Shown: in pieces, positions 48,465 through 58,760 of the stretch
How positions within the stretch are numbered: position 1 is the stretch's first letter
Layout: each line of letters starts with the position of its first letter
DNA from: Blasia pusilla
Taxonomy: Eukaryota; Marchantiophyta; Marchantiopsida; Blasiales
Reading direction: 5' to 3'
Assembly: GCA_050084515.1 (NCBI GenBank)
Contig: CM114271.1
Location: 11,842,001-11,906,000 of the forward strand
Length of the DNA stretch: 64,000 nucleotides
The notes under the pieces: model-generated
What the model was told of the DNA's origin: nothing
Databases searched by the model: none
What the model saw: only the letters and a program-made list of their open reading frames with translations
Position numbers and translations under genes: made by a program

Positions 48465-49535
48465 GCGACGGGTTGCACCGAAATTTGTTCAAAAACCTCT
48501 TTTGGTATGAGTTGGCGGCCCTCAGAAGCAGTCCTCCACATGCTTCCTCTAGACATGCAACCCGTCGGAAATCGATGGGTTGCAATAGCGGAAAATCCGG
48601 ACGTGCTACATGTCGGATACCGATAGGTTGCATGATAGGATTGAGATTCATAAGGGTAACAATAAAAGAACAAATTATCAAGACGTTTAATGTTTCAAAA
48701 ATTTTGTTACTCATGACATAACCTTGGTAGGTACAAAAAAATTGAAAGAGGGAAGTCATCTAAAATTCACAGAAGTGAAAAATCCGAACTTGCAACTTGT
48801 CAAAATCCGACAAGTTGAATGACATCATGAAAAAAAAAGGGCTCAGAGGGAGACCTCCACTGGCTGCCTCTAGACAAGAAACCCATGGATTGGAGTAGCA
48901 GACAATCATCTGGACCTGCAACCAACCAATCATCCGAACCTCCAACATGTTGGATTCAGAGAGGTTGCATGACAGGATTGAGATTCATAAGGGTTAAAAA
49001 ACAAGGCATGTTATGAAGACCTATCCTGTTTCAATTTTGTCACCTTAAAGGTGGAATTATCCTGCAATCTGTCCGAAACCGATGGGTTGCTCTCCAGATA
49101 GTGACATAATTTGTAGCGCTCGCTGATTGCAACATGTCAGATACCGACGGGCTACTCATTAGGCTAGACAAAAGAGCAACATGTCGGAGTCCAACGGGTT
49201 GCTCTACAACTTAGACCGAAACTTGCTTGCAACCCGTCGGGGTCCGACGGGTTGCAAGTAGAATTGTGCCTTACCTATAAGCAACCCGTCACTTTCCGAT
49301 GGGTTGCTTATCATCTTAGGCACAATTCTACTTGCACCCCATTGGGTTCCGATGGGTTTTAATGATCGAAAATAGAAAATTGGATTTGCAACCTGTTGGG
49401 TTCCGACGGGTTGTAAATCCAGTTATCTGTCTCCGCTGATGAGCAACCCGTCGATCTCCGACGGGTTGCACTTCATGTCACTACTATCACTATCTGTCTC
49501 TGCTGACATGCAACCCGTCAGAATCCGACGAGTTG
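48465..49535. repeat. Palindrome cluster 1 (intron)
   Basis: About 15 copies of an imperfect palindrome with arm GCAACCCGTCGG and its complement, separated by a 3-nt spacer, at roughly 50-70 bp spacing. The best copy, 49226-49258, has perfect 15-bp arms. Most copies differ by C-to-T or G-to-A changes. The cluster lies between the two methyltransferase exons. Confidence 0.93.
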
Positions 49536-49593
49536 CATGTCTGAACCTAGTGTCTAAAATATGGACAAAAATACGAAACCAGCAACTTGGAAC

Positions 49594-50431
49594 TTACCCG
49601 AACTTGATTTGTCGTGGGTACTCATTTTTTATCATCCATGATTGCGTCGTCCGCCAATTGAGTGACCTCTTCACGCACTGAAGGTTGAAGAGCTTGTCTT
49701 CACTCCCTACAGTCAGCACCAAGAAACACCCCTTGTCACTGAGATATGTGTCCGCGAAAGAAAATAGGAGAGCGATCTGGTCATTGGAAAGTGGGATATT
49801 CCAGTCTGGGACAATGTCAGACGGATTGTCGCCCCACAAAAAAAATCTAGAAGGAAAATCGGCTATGAGGAGGTCCGCCGCCACCTCCTCAACGATCCCA
49901 TGGACCGTCCATGGGATGTGCCCATTTTGGATAAGTTTACGCCCTAGCACGGTCAACTTCTCGACGACAGCTGTCAACTCTTGAGTTGAAAAACTTTGCA
50001 ATTTATCGACAAGATCAGTCGGGTGGAGAAGGACAGTAATCCTACTTGTTGTTTCCCTATGCCTGCCCAAGGATGATGGAGTGTATTCCACATCCTTATC
50101 TCCTCCCTCAGACGATCCTGGCGCCTCTCGCTTTCGCTTCTCGCGAGTCTGGTGTCGGCTTGTTGGTGTCTCGGTTACCTTAGACTCCACAGGCATTTTC
50201 TTGGACGAGGATCTTGTCTGCCCCTCTAGCCTTGAAGACTCGGCCTCAGAATGCCTCGACCCCTTCGCCTTGGCTTTCAAATTTTTCCTTGGCGGTGAGT
50301 ACCTTGGACACCAACTGAGCTGTCTCGATGGCTTGCTCCTCCACATCTCCTTCAAAATATTTGTCACTCTTCACAAAGTTGGGGATGTCGTCCTCCGAGT
50401 TGTTGAAGTCCAACCAGATTGGACAATTCAA
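49594..50431 (-). pseudogene. Methyltransferase N-terminal exon (motif IV region)
   Basis: A basic, disordered lead-in (rich in K, R, S, E) is followed by AADLLIADFPSRFFLWGD. The sequence DFPS stands where a DPPY/DPPW-type catalytic box is expected, preceded by hydrophobic residues. Next come IPLSNDQIALLFSFADTYLS and GCFLVLTVGSEDKLF, matching the strand-helix-strand that follows motif IV in this fold. The exon ends at a good donor at 49594. The frame at 50246-50431 upstream carries a FNNSEDDIPNFVKSDKYF segment. Class assignment (DNA or RNA substrate) cannot be made by eye. Confidence 0.5.
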
Positions 50432-50437
50432 GACCTC

Positions 50438-51525
50438 CTACTCGAACATGTCCTGCCCCATCTCCATGTCGTACATGGAGAATCCCTCTCCATCAAGAGG
50501 AGAAGCCCAAATTTTGCAAGCTGCCAGATTTTTGCGCCAGGTACCTGCATTCACACAATAGATGAGGTACCTGTATACCATCCATTGGGCAGCTCTTTGC
50601 CGTGACTCGACCTCTTGTTCCTGAAGATCTCGCTTCCTCTTTACGAAATCCCGTTTTCTCGCTTCTATTTCTTTGTCCAGATCGGCCTGAGGGAGGATGT
50701 GATTCTTGAACATCGTTTGAAAGCCTAGGTTTTTTGCTAACTTATCCCTGATCTCATCAAGCCACAATTCATAATCTTTTGAAGCCTCGAGGTTGGCCTC
50801 CTCCGGAACTAACTCAATCTTTTTGAGCTTCGCTTGTAGACCCAAAATCATCAACTTCCCGAGAAGCCGTAGTGCGTCCCAGAAGAACCATTCTCTAAGG
50901 CAATGGGAGATCACTGGGTCTGATACTCTTGGATCGGAGGGTGGTGTGTCACCTGCTTCTGCGCATCAGTCCCCTCGGGACTGATTTTCATCGGTTAGAT
51001 CCGCCTAAACTCAGATATCTCGGAAAGCGCAAACCTGTGCACGCGCGCAATCCATTCCCTTCTCTCCGATCCGACCCTGTGGGTCTTCGTCCCTCTTCTG
51101 CTGGCGCTTGATTATCACCTTCAACTCCTTGTAGAACTCGTGTCCAAGTTTGGGGTTGAGAATTGCAATGTACCGCTGCATCTTGCTCGTAGTGAACTTT
51201 GTGGCTGTAGACACGACAATCTAAATGAATTTTTCCCACTTCGACATCAAGATGTTTTCCCTTCACTCCACTTCCAATGTGGCGCTCTCCTTGGCTGCCA
51301 AGATTTTGGACCAGCAGAGAATCGTGACCGCTGCATCTTGGGAGATGAAGGTATTCGCCCAAGTCTTCTTAATTTGAGCTCCCTTCGCGAGCATCTCATC
51401 GACCAGATCCTCACCGAGGAATCCCTTATACTGCGATGGGTGCCTTGTAAGCACCTTTTTGACACTATTGCATTCTTGGATCCAATGGTGGGTCAAGCTC
51501 CGCTCGGATACAATCCTCCAAATGC
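50438..51525 (-). pseudogene. Middle region of the same gene, unknown domain plus coiled coil
   Basis: From 51525 downwards the text includes HHWIQECNSVKKVLTRHPSQ, AVTILCWSKILAAKE and MQRYIAILNPKLGHEFYKE. It then passes in the same frame through several stops to 50914-50438, which has ADLDKEIEARKRDFVKRKR, a charged helix. The helix-rich segment has no recognised family. The stops at about 51263, 51215 and 51010 are in one continuous frame. Confidence 0.5.
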
Positions 51526-51554
51526 GAAAACAAAGTTAGAATAATGATCCACTT

Positions 51555-52660
51555 CAACCCGTCGATTTCCTTCTGGTTGCACCACAAAGTATGAAAGAAA
51601 AGATCATGTGAAGAGTCAGTGGAACCCGTCGGAATCTGATGGGTTGCACCACTCTCTACAGATTGCAAGGATGCGCAACACGTCAGACTCCGGCGGGTTG
51701 ATACAAACTCTTGCAGGCCCAATTAATGTAGTTTTTGCAACCCGTCGGACTTCAACGGGTTGCACCACTATTCGCAGATGGCAACGATGTGCAACCCGTT
51801 GGGGTCCGATGGGTTGCACATGCATGTCCATCGGCATGAAGTGATGCATCCCATCGAACTCCAATGAGTTGCACCATCTCAGAATATTGTAAGGATGCGC
51901 AACCCGTCGGACTATGGCGGGTTGCCACAATCTCTTGGAGATGCAATATCTTGGAGGCCCAATTAATGTAGTTTCTGGAACCGGTCGGACTTCGACAGCT
52001 TGCATCAGTGTCCGCAGATGGAAACCATGTGCAACCCATCGGGGTCCAATGGGTTGCACATGCATATCCATCCGCATGAAGTGATGCAACCCGTTAGAGT
52101 CCGACGGGTTGCAAGGAGGCCTGAGAAGCACAAATCTTACCCTACTTTTGAACCAATTTACCAAAAACAAAGAGGTGGTTGCAACTTGTCGGATTTGGAC
52201 CGGTTTCTTTTTCTCCAAAGTGCCTCCTACTTGGTCATTATTTCACCTTTTGTAACCCGTTGGACTTTGATGAGTTGCTTTTAGGCCTCCAATGACTAAT
52301 TTACTAGACCATTCTGCAACCCGTCAGATTGCAGAACACATGTTTCATCCAGAAACTTCACTAGAAATATGTTTATTTTGCAATCCGTCGGACTCTGACA
52401 GGTTGCAGTAGCCAGGTTTCATCCAGAAATCCAAGCTACAAATTACTCATTTTGCAACCCGTCGGAGTCCCAGAGGCTGCAGGACGGTCTAGCGAAATCT
52501 GATAGAAGATGTAAATTCAACCCCCTAAACTCCAACGGGTTGCTGGACTATATCCTAAATTGCCCATGGAAGGTCAAAAAGGCTTATGTCTATCATCAAC
52601 TCCTATCATTATTTCCAATCTATATTCTGAACATTTCAGCGACCAACGGGTTGAAGCAAT
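51555..52660. repeat. Palindrome cluster 2 (intron) with 240-bp higher-order repeat
   Basis: About 17 palindrome copies, many 53-55 bp apart. A 240-bp tandem duplication is visible: GGCCCAATTAATGTAGTTT occurs at about 51716 and again at 51956, followed by the same series of palindromes. It lies between the ParB-like exon and the middle-region exon. Confidence 0.93.
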
Positions 52661-52690
52661 CAAAAAATATTCAGAGAGAAAGATTAACTT

Positions 52691-53220
52691 ACGTATTCAT
52701 TGAATGCATCGCCATCTCCATCATTGCCATGTGATGCGGAAAGGCATGGAGGACAAATTCCCTCACGTAGAAATGCACCTCCAATGAATTTGGGCACTCC
52801 TCTGCAAACCGTGACCATGGCATGAACGTGTGGTTCCCATCCCAGATAAAGAAATAGAGATTCTACATCCAGCTGAATTGGGTTTTTTCAATAGCTCTTC
52901 TGAACTCCTCGTCTCTGATCCTCCAGAATATGTGTCCAAGGCCTCCAGGTCTTCTTCCGTCACCAGAGCCTGCGTTCCATGTTCATCATAAGGCTAAACA
53001 TAGAACGGAGGGAAGTTGTTGATAAAAGATATTGTGGCAACCGACTACTTCAGCTTTGCGATGTCCTCGTCTGACTGAATTTTGCGGACGTAATCCATGG
53101 TCCGCAGTTGACAAAGTGGAATTCTTGGGGACTTGTGATTGTCCACCACTGCAATCTGCTTTACAACCCACAATAATGTCAAGAATGTCAACACGCTGCT
53201 CTTTCATATATGCCGATTAA
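52691..53220 (-). pseudogene. ParB-like module exon
   Basis: The minus-strand frame encodes IPLCQLRTMDYVRKIQSDED, followed by an LKxSV helix and an NNFPPFYV segment. After a 1-base frame change it encodes IFWRIRDEEFRRAI and FFIWDGNHTFMPW. The order R...DEDI..L..S(I/V)...P...V...DGNH resembles the N-terminal domain of ParB/sulfiredoxin-like proteins, whose DG(E/H/N)(R/H) motif binds nucleotide. Prokaryotic ParB-like domains are often next to methyltransferases. The similarity is by eye only. The exon ends at AC|GTAAGTTAAT at 52690. Confidence 0.45.
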
Positions 53221-53415
53221 GAAAGGAATTAAGAAAGCTCTTTCAGATATGCAGATGTCTGCTTACCCTCTAAAAAATTGGGTTGGTGTCGAGGTCGGCC
53301 AGTTGCTCTGGGATAGGAGGTGGCAAGTCTATAGGAAATTCATCCATGTGGAAGAGGTCAATTTCTTCCACCAGGCTGAAGGATGACGACGACTCTTCTC
53401 CTCCTTCTTCAAAGA

Positions 53416-54056
53416 TGTCACCACTTTTTAGGATAGATTGGAGAGATCTGGTAGAATGGCTTCGCGAGTAGAGTAGGACAGGCTCATGACGTCAAGGATG
53501 ACCTGCTGAGGTCCCGGAAAACTTGAGAGAGGAGGTTTCCCCTTTGTTTCGGCCCATTTGGAGCCATATAGAGAAACTTACTATTTTGGGTAAGTTTCCA
53601 TGTTTGGTAGCATTGACTTTCCACTTTGGGAAGTGGCCCTTGACCTGCTAGAGCAGCTTAATAGCCAAGGAGGTGACCTACGAGCAAAGGTTACCGAGGA
53701 GAGAGCTTGGGAGAGGGAAGGGGGTATACCTCAAGGAGAGAGAGCTTGAAAGCTCATTCTCTCTTTGTTGAACCTCTTGGCATGAGGCGGCAGAGCTATG
53801 GTCTTCCTTGCCTTGTCAATGTAACCCAAGCCTCTCATTTGGAGAGTGGGTTTGGTTTGACATTGAGAGAGAGTGCACACATTTGAGAGCTATGGTGTTG
53901 AGAGGGATTGGATCTACTTGATTTACAAATTGGAGATATTTTGGTACTTCTTGTCTTGTTGTTTGGATGCCATGAGTTAGCATGGGATCGTGCGTGTTTG
54001 TGTGTATTTTTTTTGACAGCGATGTATGTTGTGCAACGATGTGTATGCGCATGACA
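53416..54056 (+). mobile_element. Solo LTR copy B inserted in the methyltransferase gene
   Basis: The unit starts TGTCACCAC, ends GCGCATGACA and is 641 bp, collinear with copy A at 11982-12626. Flanks AAGA and GAGA form an imperfect 4-bp duplication. On the minus strand, the acidic reading frame ends at the LTR on one side (VEIVDI) and resumes on the other (FEEGGEE), so it interrupts an exon. Confidence 0.88.
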
Positions 54057-54185
54057 GAGATGTCCACTATCTCCACACTTTCAGTCCTCATCACCTCCTC
54101 GTCGGTCTTTTGAACTTTTGCGGTCTCTTCAGAAGATTTTAAGTTCATCGTGTCCCCAAACCTCATCGGGTAGATATCCTCCATC

Positions 54186-54563
54186 TCAACGTTGTCTGTA
54201 GGAAAAGTGGGGCTTTCTTCCATGGCAATAGCCTTTTCCCTCTGCCCTCATGATAGATGCGTCGAGACGCTTCTTCTCTCTCTTCTTGTCCGCGCCTCTT
54301 TTCTTCAAGGCCTTTGATGCCTCGGCCTCTGCGTTCCGCCTTGCAAGCTCCTCTAGCGCAAGCTTTGCCTCAACCTCCTGCGTGTGTATTTTTGCTTCCC
54401 TCTCCCGGTCCTCTATCTCTAATTGCCTAATTTCTGCCGCCGAGCGAGGGCTGGGAGATGGCAACAAAGGAGTCCTTATGGACTTGGGACTGACGCTCCT
54501 AACCTTCGTTGCTTGTGTTTTTTTCCTTGTCATTGTGAATGTCAAAGATCTACACATGTGCAC
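54186..54563 (-). CDS. N-terminal exon of the ParB-like/methyltransferase gene
   Basis: The likely start is the ATG at 54533 (MTRKKTQATK) rather than the one at 54563. It encodes a basic N-terminus, then a strongly charged helix (REAKIHTQEVEAKLALEELA) and a KKRGADKKREKKR nuclear-localisation-like stretch. The frame then shifts near 54230 into the frame of 54057-54223. Palindrome cluster 3 lies upstream of it. Confidence 0.5.
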   Translation of the reverse strand: MHMCRSLTFTMTRKKTQATKVRSVSPKSIRTPLLPSPSPRSAAEIRQLEIEDREREAKIHTQEVEAKLALEELARRNAEAEASKALKKRGADKKREKKRLDASIMRAEGKGYCHGRKPHFSYRQR

Positions 54564-54828
54564 TCCTGAAACTATACTTAAACATAATCGACTATGTCAA
54601 CTCCTGAAGCGCCGTCACTCGGAGCGTCGTAACCTTCCAGCAAAGGGGCTTTGAGTAATCATCGTGTTCAGTAGACGCGGGGACCTCAACTGTCGAGAGG
54701 ACTCAGTGGAGGACAAAGAGAGCCAACTGAAATTATGGAGTGAAAAAGAGAAATGAGCAAAATTTGTGCCTAAAATAGTTTTTGAGCCATTGAGCTGACC
54801 ATTGGGTCTTGGGAACCATTGGATCGAC

Positions 54829-55611
54829 AGGTTGCACGGTTCCCTCGTCGAGGAAAATTGATGGGAGATCCCCGTGCAACCTCGTCAGACTCTGACGGGT
54901 TGCACGGTTCACTCGTAGTAGGAAATCAATTCGAGGTCCACGTGCAACCCGTCAAACTCCGATGGGTTGCACGGTTCCTTCGTAGTAGGAATACGATGTG
55001 AGGTCCCCGTGCAACCTGTTGGACTCTGACAGGTTGCAAGGAAGAAGCCGACCATCATGCAACCTGACGGAACCAAATAGGTTGTACGGGCAGGGGATAC
55101 GTATCGAGAACCCCGTGCAACCCCACAAACTCCGATGGTTTGCCTAGGGTCCATGCATCCTAGAGGGAAATCATTGCCGTGCAACCTGTCAAACTCCGAC
55201 GGGTTGCAAGGACGAAGGTGGGCAACGGGTTGCAAGTTTTCCGATTCGGACAGGTTGCAGTCATCGTCGGGACTTCCTAAGACCCCATGCAACCCTTTGG
55301 ACTCCGATGGGTTGGAGGAGGAGGAGATCAAATTGGGCCATCCCCAGGGTTGGCGGGGAACATAATGAGGGGTTGCGACAGGGAAATCCACCCCGGCTAT
55401 CCGCATGCAACCCGTTGGACACCGAGGGATTGCACTAAGGAAATCCTCTTCACTTTCTCACCCACCATTACGAATGATGGGTGAGAAAGTGAGAACCCCA
55501 TTGGATTGCAACTTGACGGAACCCGACGGATTACAACCGAACGGATTCCAAAATTTTGCAACCTGTTGAACTCCGACGCGTTGCAAATTTTTGGAGTCAG
55601 ACAATTTGCAA
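54829..55611. repeat. Palindrome cluster 3 (upstream flank)
   Basis: About 12 palindrome copies at 47-69 bp spacing, upstream of the minus-strand gene and ending exactly where the CACTA-4 terminus begins at 55612. It includes a separate 20-bp inverted repeat at 55450-55492. Confidence 0.92.
55450..55492. repeat. 20-bp inverted repeat with 3-nt loop
   Basis: The arms TCACTTTCTCACCCACCATT (55450-55469) and AATGATGGGTGAGAAAGTGA (55473-55492) pair with one mismatch around ACG. It is unrelated in sequence to the surrounding palindrome family. Confidence 0.92.
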
Positions 55612-55784
55612 CACTAGAAGAAATGTGTGGTTTTTATGACTAGGCTTTAAATGACTCACCGAAAGAATGACTCAAATTATGACTAAAATGGTTTACTCCT
55701 CAATTTATGTTTGCACAACTCACATAATCATCCACTTATTCCTAAAGTAGTTATTAATACCCTTTAGTCAAGACTAGTCGTACT
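55612..55784. mobile_element. CACTA-4 left end, truncated by the gypsy element
   Basis: Begins CACTAGAAGAAATGTGTGG, followed by TTTTTATGACTAGG and GACTCA repeats, very like the CACTA-3 end at 61721 and the CACTA-1 end at 14914. After about 170 bp the subterminal pattern stops and gypsy LTR sequence starts. The rest of CACTA-4 is presumably beyond the window, on the far side of the gypsy. It could instead be a truncated fragment. Confidence 0.75.
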
Positions 55785-57200
55785 TGTTGCACTTTGTCAT
55801 ATCTAAGTAGCCGATAGGCCGAGATCTATCGTGGATAGGGCATAGGAGCCAGCGGACTATCTTGAGTGTAACTTTGTCCTACGATGTCGGATGAGGTTGA
55901 GGATAGGTCCATTATGTCAGGAATGTCATTTCTGACAACTTTCATGTTGAGATCTTTTACAGTCGGGTGACTTGTTGACCAGGTCACCCGCCCCTAGTAA
56001 CCTGTGCGTGCACGTTACCAAGGGGAGGGCTATTTTTAGGGAAAGAGCCTTTTGGCTCTTCCCAACCCTATATAAGAGAGGAAGATGGCTTTCCTAAGCC
56101 ATCTTTCTCATGTTGGGCCGTTGGAGCACCTCCCTTGTATGTGTGTGAGCTAGGACTAGGGTGCTAGCGTCCGGATTCCTTGATAGCAGAGGGTGGATGA
56201 GGCTCGATATGCCGATGTAGATTGAGGAGTGGAGTTTTAGGCCGGGTGTGCCATTTTTACTACTCTTTATTTTTACATGAGAAACATGTCAGGGGGCTGG
56301 TGGGAATTCGTTGTTTGCAGGTAGGCAAGCGAGTTGCCTTGGTCGGGAGCCCCTGGAGACGCGTGTGTTGTGGGTGTTTGTCATTTTTCTATTTGGAAGG
56401 CCGTGGGCGGAAGCGCTGTCCGCTTTTCTCATATTTTTGTTGGTACGGATTGACGCGGGACAACAGCCGAGTGTATAGTGTGTGGTGGAGCGTCGGGTGT
56501 ACGCGAGTGAGGGTGTCGAGAGAGAGAAGAAAAGAGAGCTGACGGACGGCGGCGGGCGGCGGGCGACGAACGGCGCGCCCCCCTCTCCCCCCATAGGACC
56601 GCCGGCCAAAGTCCCCCAACGTGGTAGGATTGGAGCGGCCGTGGTTGGTAGGACGGACGAGGTCAATCCGGCGAACGTGAGTTGAGATTTGCCGGACATG
56701 ATTGGGAGCCGACCAGGGTGAGTCACGTAACATGCCGCGCGTGAGGATAGACAGAGAAGTTTGCGCGACATGATGTTTTTGGGCACAGGCGTTGCAGTAT
56801 GTAAGAGAGCGATGGATGGAGGGGTGTGCATGATGCCGACGGGTTGTCCGCATCTCTTGACGGGAGGATTGACGTGTTGGTCGAGGAGAGTGTTGTGTTG
56901 CGGAGATTGTCATATCATGTGGAGGAGTGCATGTTGACGGTGCAACAGGTTGGAGGGCGTGATCAGGTTATCCATTCGAGTCCCTTTTCCCGCACTTGTC
57001 GTGTGTGATTGAGAGTGCTGGGTATTGGGTAGTAGCTAGTGCTAGGTGGGTGCAGTGATGGTGATGAGTGTAGATTCTTTTCATGTGTAGCATGTTGGTG
57101 GATATACGACGGTTGCCGAGTAGGGGTCACGGGTATGACCCGAGAGAGTGTCGCTAGGTTAGTTGAGTCAGTTGGGAGGCTCATGGTGAGCCCGAGTGTT
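55785..57200 (+). repeat. 5' LTR and leader of the methyltransferase-bearing gypsy
   Basis: The segment shared with 46080-46720 runs from about 55980 to 56540 and contains a TATATAAGAGAGG promoter-like box near 56070. The exact start (a TG near 55785) and the end of the LTR are uncertain, because the 3' LTR is not in the window and no clear primer-binding site was found before the gag at 57323. The GC-rich tract 56535-56600 is unique to this copy. Confidence 0.6.
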
Positions 57201-57322
57201 GAGCGTGCGTGAGGCCGAGTATGTCATCACAGGATTGATGTTAGCATAGGTGAGCTAGTGAGGAGTGTGGGAGACTCTTGGTGAGTCTGAGTGCTTGAGC
57301 GGGTGAGACAGGGTTTGTCATC

Positions 57323-58760
57323 ATGACGTTCTTCCAGGGTTCGGAAGAATGGGGTAGTGCAAGCAGTAGTAGTGGTGTGACACGGAGTGGAGTGAGGTAC
57401 CGAGGGGTTACTAGTGAGGAGCTACCTCGACATCCATCCGTGGCTGGATCGTCATCACTAGACACTGGGTCTAGTGACCAGATCTCAGACAGAGACAGTA
57501 GTACTTGGTAGGAGATGGACGACATGAGCCATGAGGGCATGCGTTGTTTCTCGGGTGCAGTGGGCACCATCGACTTAGATGATTTTATCCAGGAGTTTGA
57601 CACATGGTGCGACTTCTAGGAGATACGGACCCCGACACGGTTCAACCCTTTCATGGCATGGAAGGGGTTATTCCAGCACTTGGAGGGTCCTCCGATGGAT
57701 GACTACATGGAGTTTCGATCATTATATTCAGTAGAGATCGATGCCTGGAGGATGTATTGGGCTCCAGGGTATGTGTTCACTAGTGGTCGCGAAGCATATG
57801 ATGGGATTGTGAGAGGAGAGAGATCACACCATCGGCCGGAGACTAGATGGAGAGGAGGGGTGAGACAAAGCGATGTGGCGAGAGACCTCGGTGGTAGAGG
57901 GCCACCCAGCATTTCACAAAGTGGAGTTCTTCCGGCAGTTGGGGAAGAGCTACCAGGCGTACCCACCGACAAGTGAAGAGTCTCTGATTTTCAGCGACGA
58001 TCGGTTGAGAGTCTGAGAGAGGCATTCACACGCATGAGGCGCCTGATCATTGCTACGTTTGGAGTGACTGAGGCGCAGTCAGTCCAATATTGGTACGGGG
58101 TTCTGGACCAAGAACTACGGAGGAGAGTCCGAGATGCGGTGCTGATTCACATAGCGAAGCCCACATTGAAGGTGGTCTTTGAGTTGTCTGAGCGTATTTA
58201 GCTCAACATGAGTGAGGAGCAGGTAGTGATCGATGGATTTTCTTGAGAGTCGACGGGTCCACGAGCGATGGTGACCCCACAGGTGCCACAACGAGCACCA
58301 GTGCCATGGGAGCGGGCCAGTGTGCCTAGAGAGCAGGGCGGATACCGTGAGCCTATGAGGCAACGACCCGCACCTACATATGTTGCCTAGCAGGGACCGA
58401 TGTGGTCTTGTTGGACGTGTGGAGGGTTCCATAGGCAGAGAGACTGCCCACAGCATGGGAGAGGACCACCAGCGCCTCCGATTGCTCAGGAGCCACATAG
58501 GATGGCCCCACCATAGCACCAGTGTGACCATTGCCATAGATATGGTCACACTAGGGATAGATGTTTTGACCTTTGCCGAGGGGCACGTCCAGAGGTAGGC
58601 CGAGGGCCAGGGGGCGGTCGTCCTGGAGGAGGTCGGGGAGTTCTTCCTGGATGTGTTGGTAGAGACCATCACCAGCCAGAGGAGATGGAGCAGGAGCACC
58701 AGAGCCGGCACTTCTCTCACGCATCGATCAGTTGGAGCAGAGGATTGCTGCCATGATGAT
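57323..58760 (+). pseudogene. Gypsy gag with two zinc knuckles
   Basis: An N-terminal S/G-rich segment is followed by GTIDLDDFIQEFDTW, then NPFMAWKGLFQHLEGPPMDD (57640-57715), the capsid-like core shared with the copy at 29437. A second frame from about 57990 encodes AQSVQYWYGVLDQELRRR, the retrotrans_gag core. Two knuckles follow: CWTCGGFHRQRDC (C-x2-C-x3-H-x4-C, near 58410) and CDHCHRYGHTRDRC (canonical C-x2-C-x4-H-x4-C, near 58525). Stops at 57509, 57618, 58199, 58388 and 58514 are TAG, and there are frame changes near 57850-57990. The gag protein would have formed the particle and bound RNA. Confidence 0.8.

Larger units (their letters stand above)
48171..54563 (-). pseudogene. ParB-like / coiled-coil / amino-methyltransferase gene, multi-exon, broken
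   Basis: Several minus-strand coding blocks line up as one gene. They are a K/E-rich N-terminus (54057-54563), an acidic linker (53275-53415), a ParB-like module (52691-53220), a middle region (50960-51525), a coiled-coil region (50246-50914), and a methyltransferase in two exons (49594-50367 and 48171-48450). Introns have recognisable donors, for example GTAAGTTAAT at 52690 and GTAAGT at 49594. The domain assignment is inferred from motifs only. Damage: a frameshift near 54230, solo LTR copy B at 53416-54056 in the coding sequence, a frameshift near 52925, stops near 52860, 51263, 51215 and 50437, and a frameshift near 50340. Despite the lesions the coding blocks are well preserved, so decay looks recent. 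Two large introns are filled with palindromes. It could be a host gene family or a gene of an unidentified mobile element. Confidence 0.55.

Noticed and set aside
48465-55611. CRISPR array from regularly spaced palindromic repeats
   Set aside because: The repeats are imperfect, spacers share sequence, a nearby gene has spliceosomal introns and the DNA is eukaryotic. No cas genes.
56289-56913. Two 174-180 aa minus-strand frames
   Set aside because: They are antisense to the gypsy LTR and leader, overlap each other, and resemble no protein family.
58115-58720. A 201-aa minus-strand frame
   Set aside because: Antisense shadow of the gag region with zinc knuckles on the plus strand.
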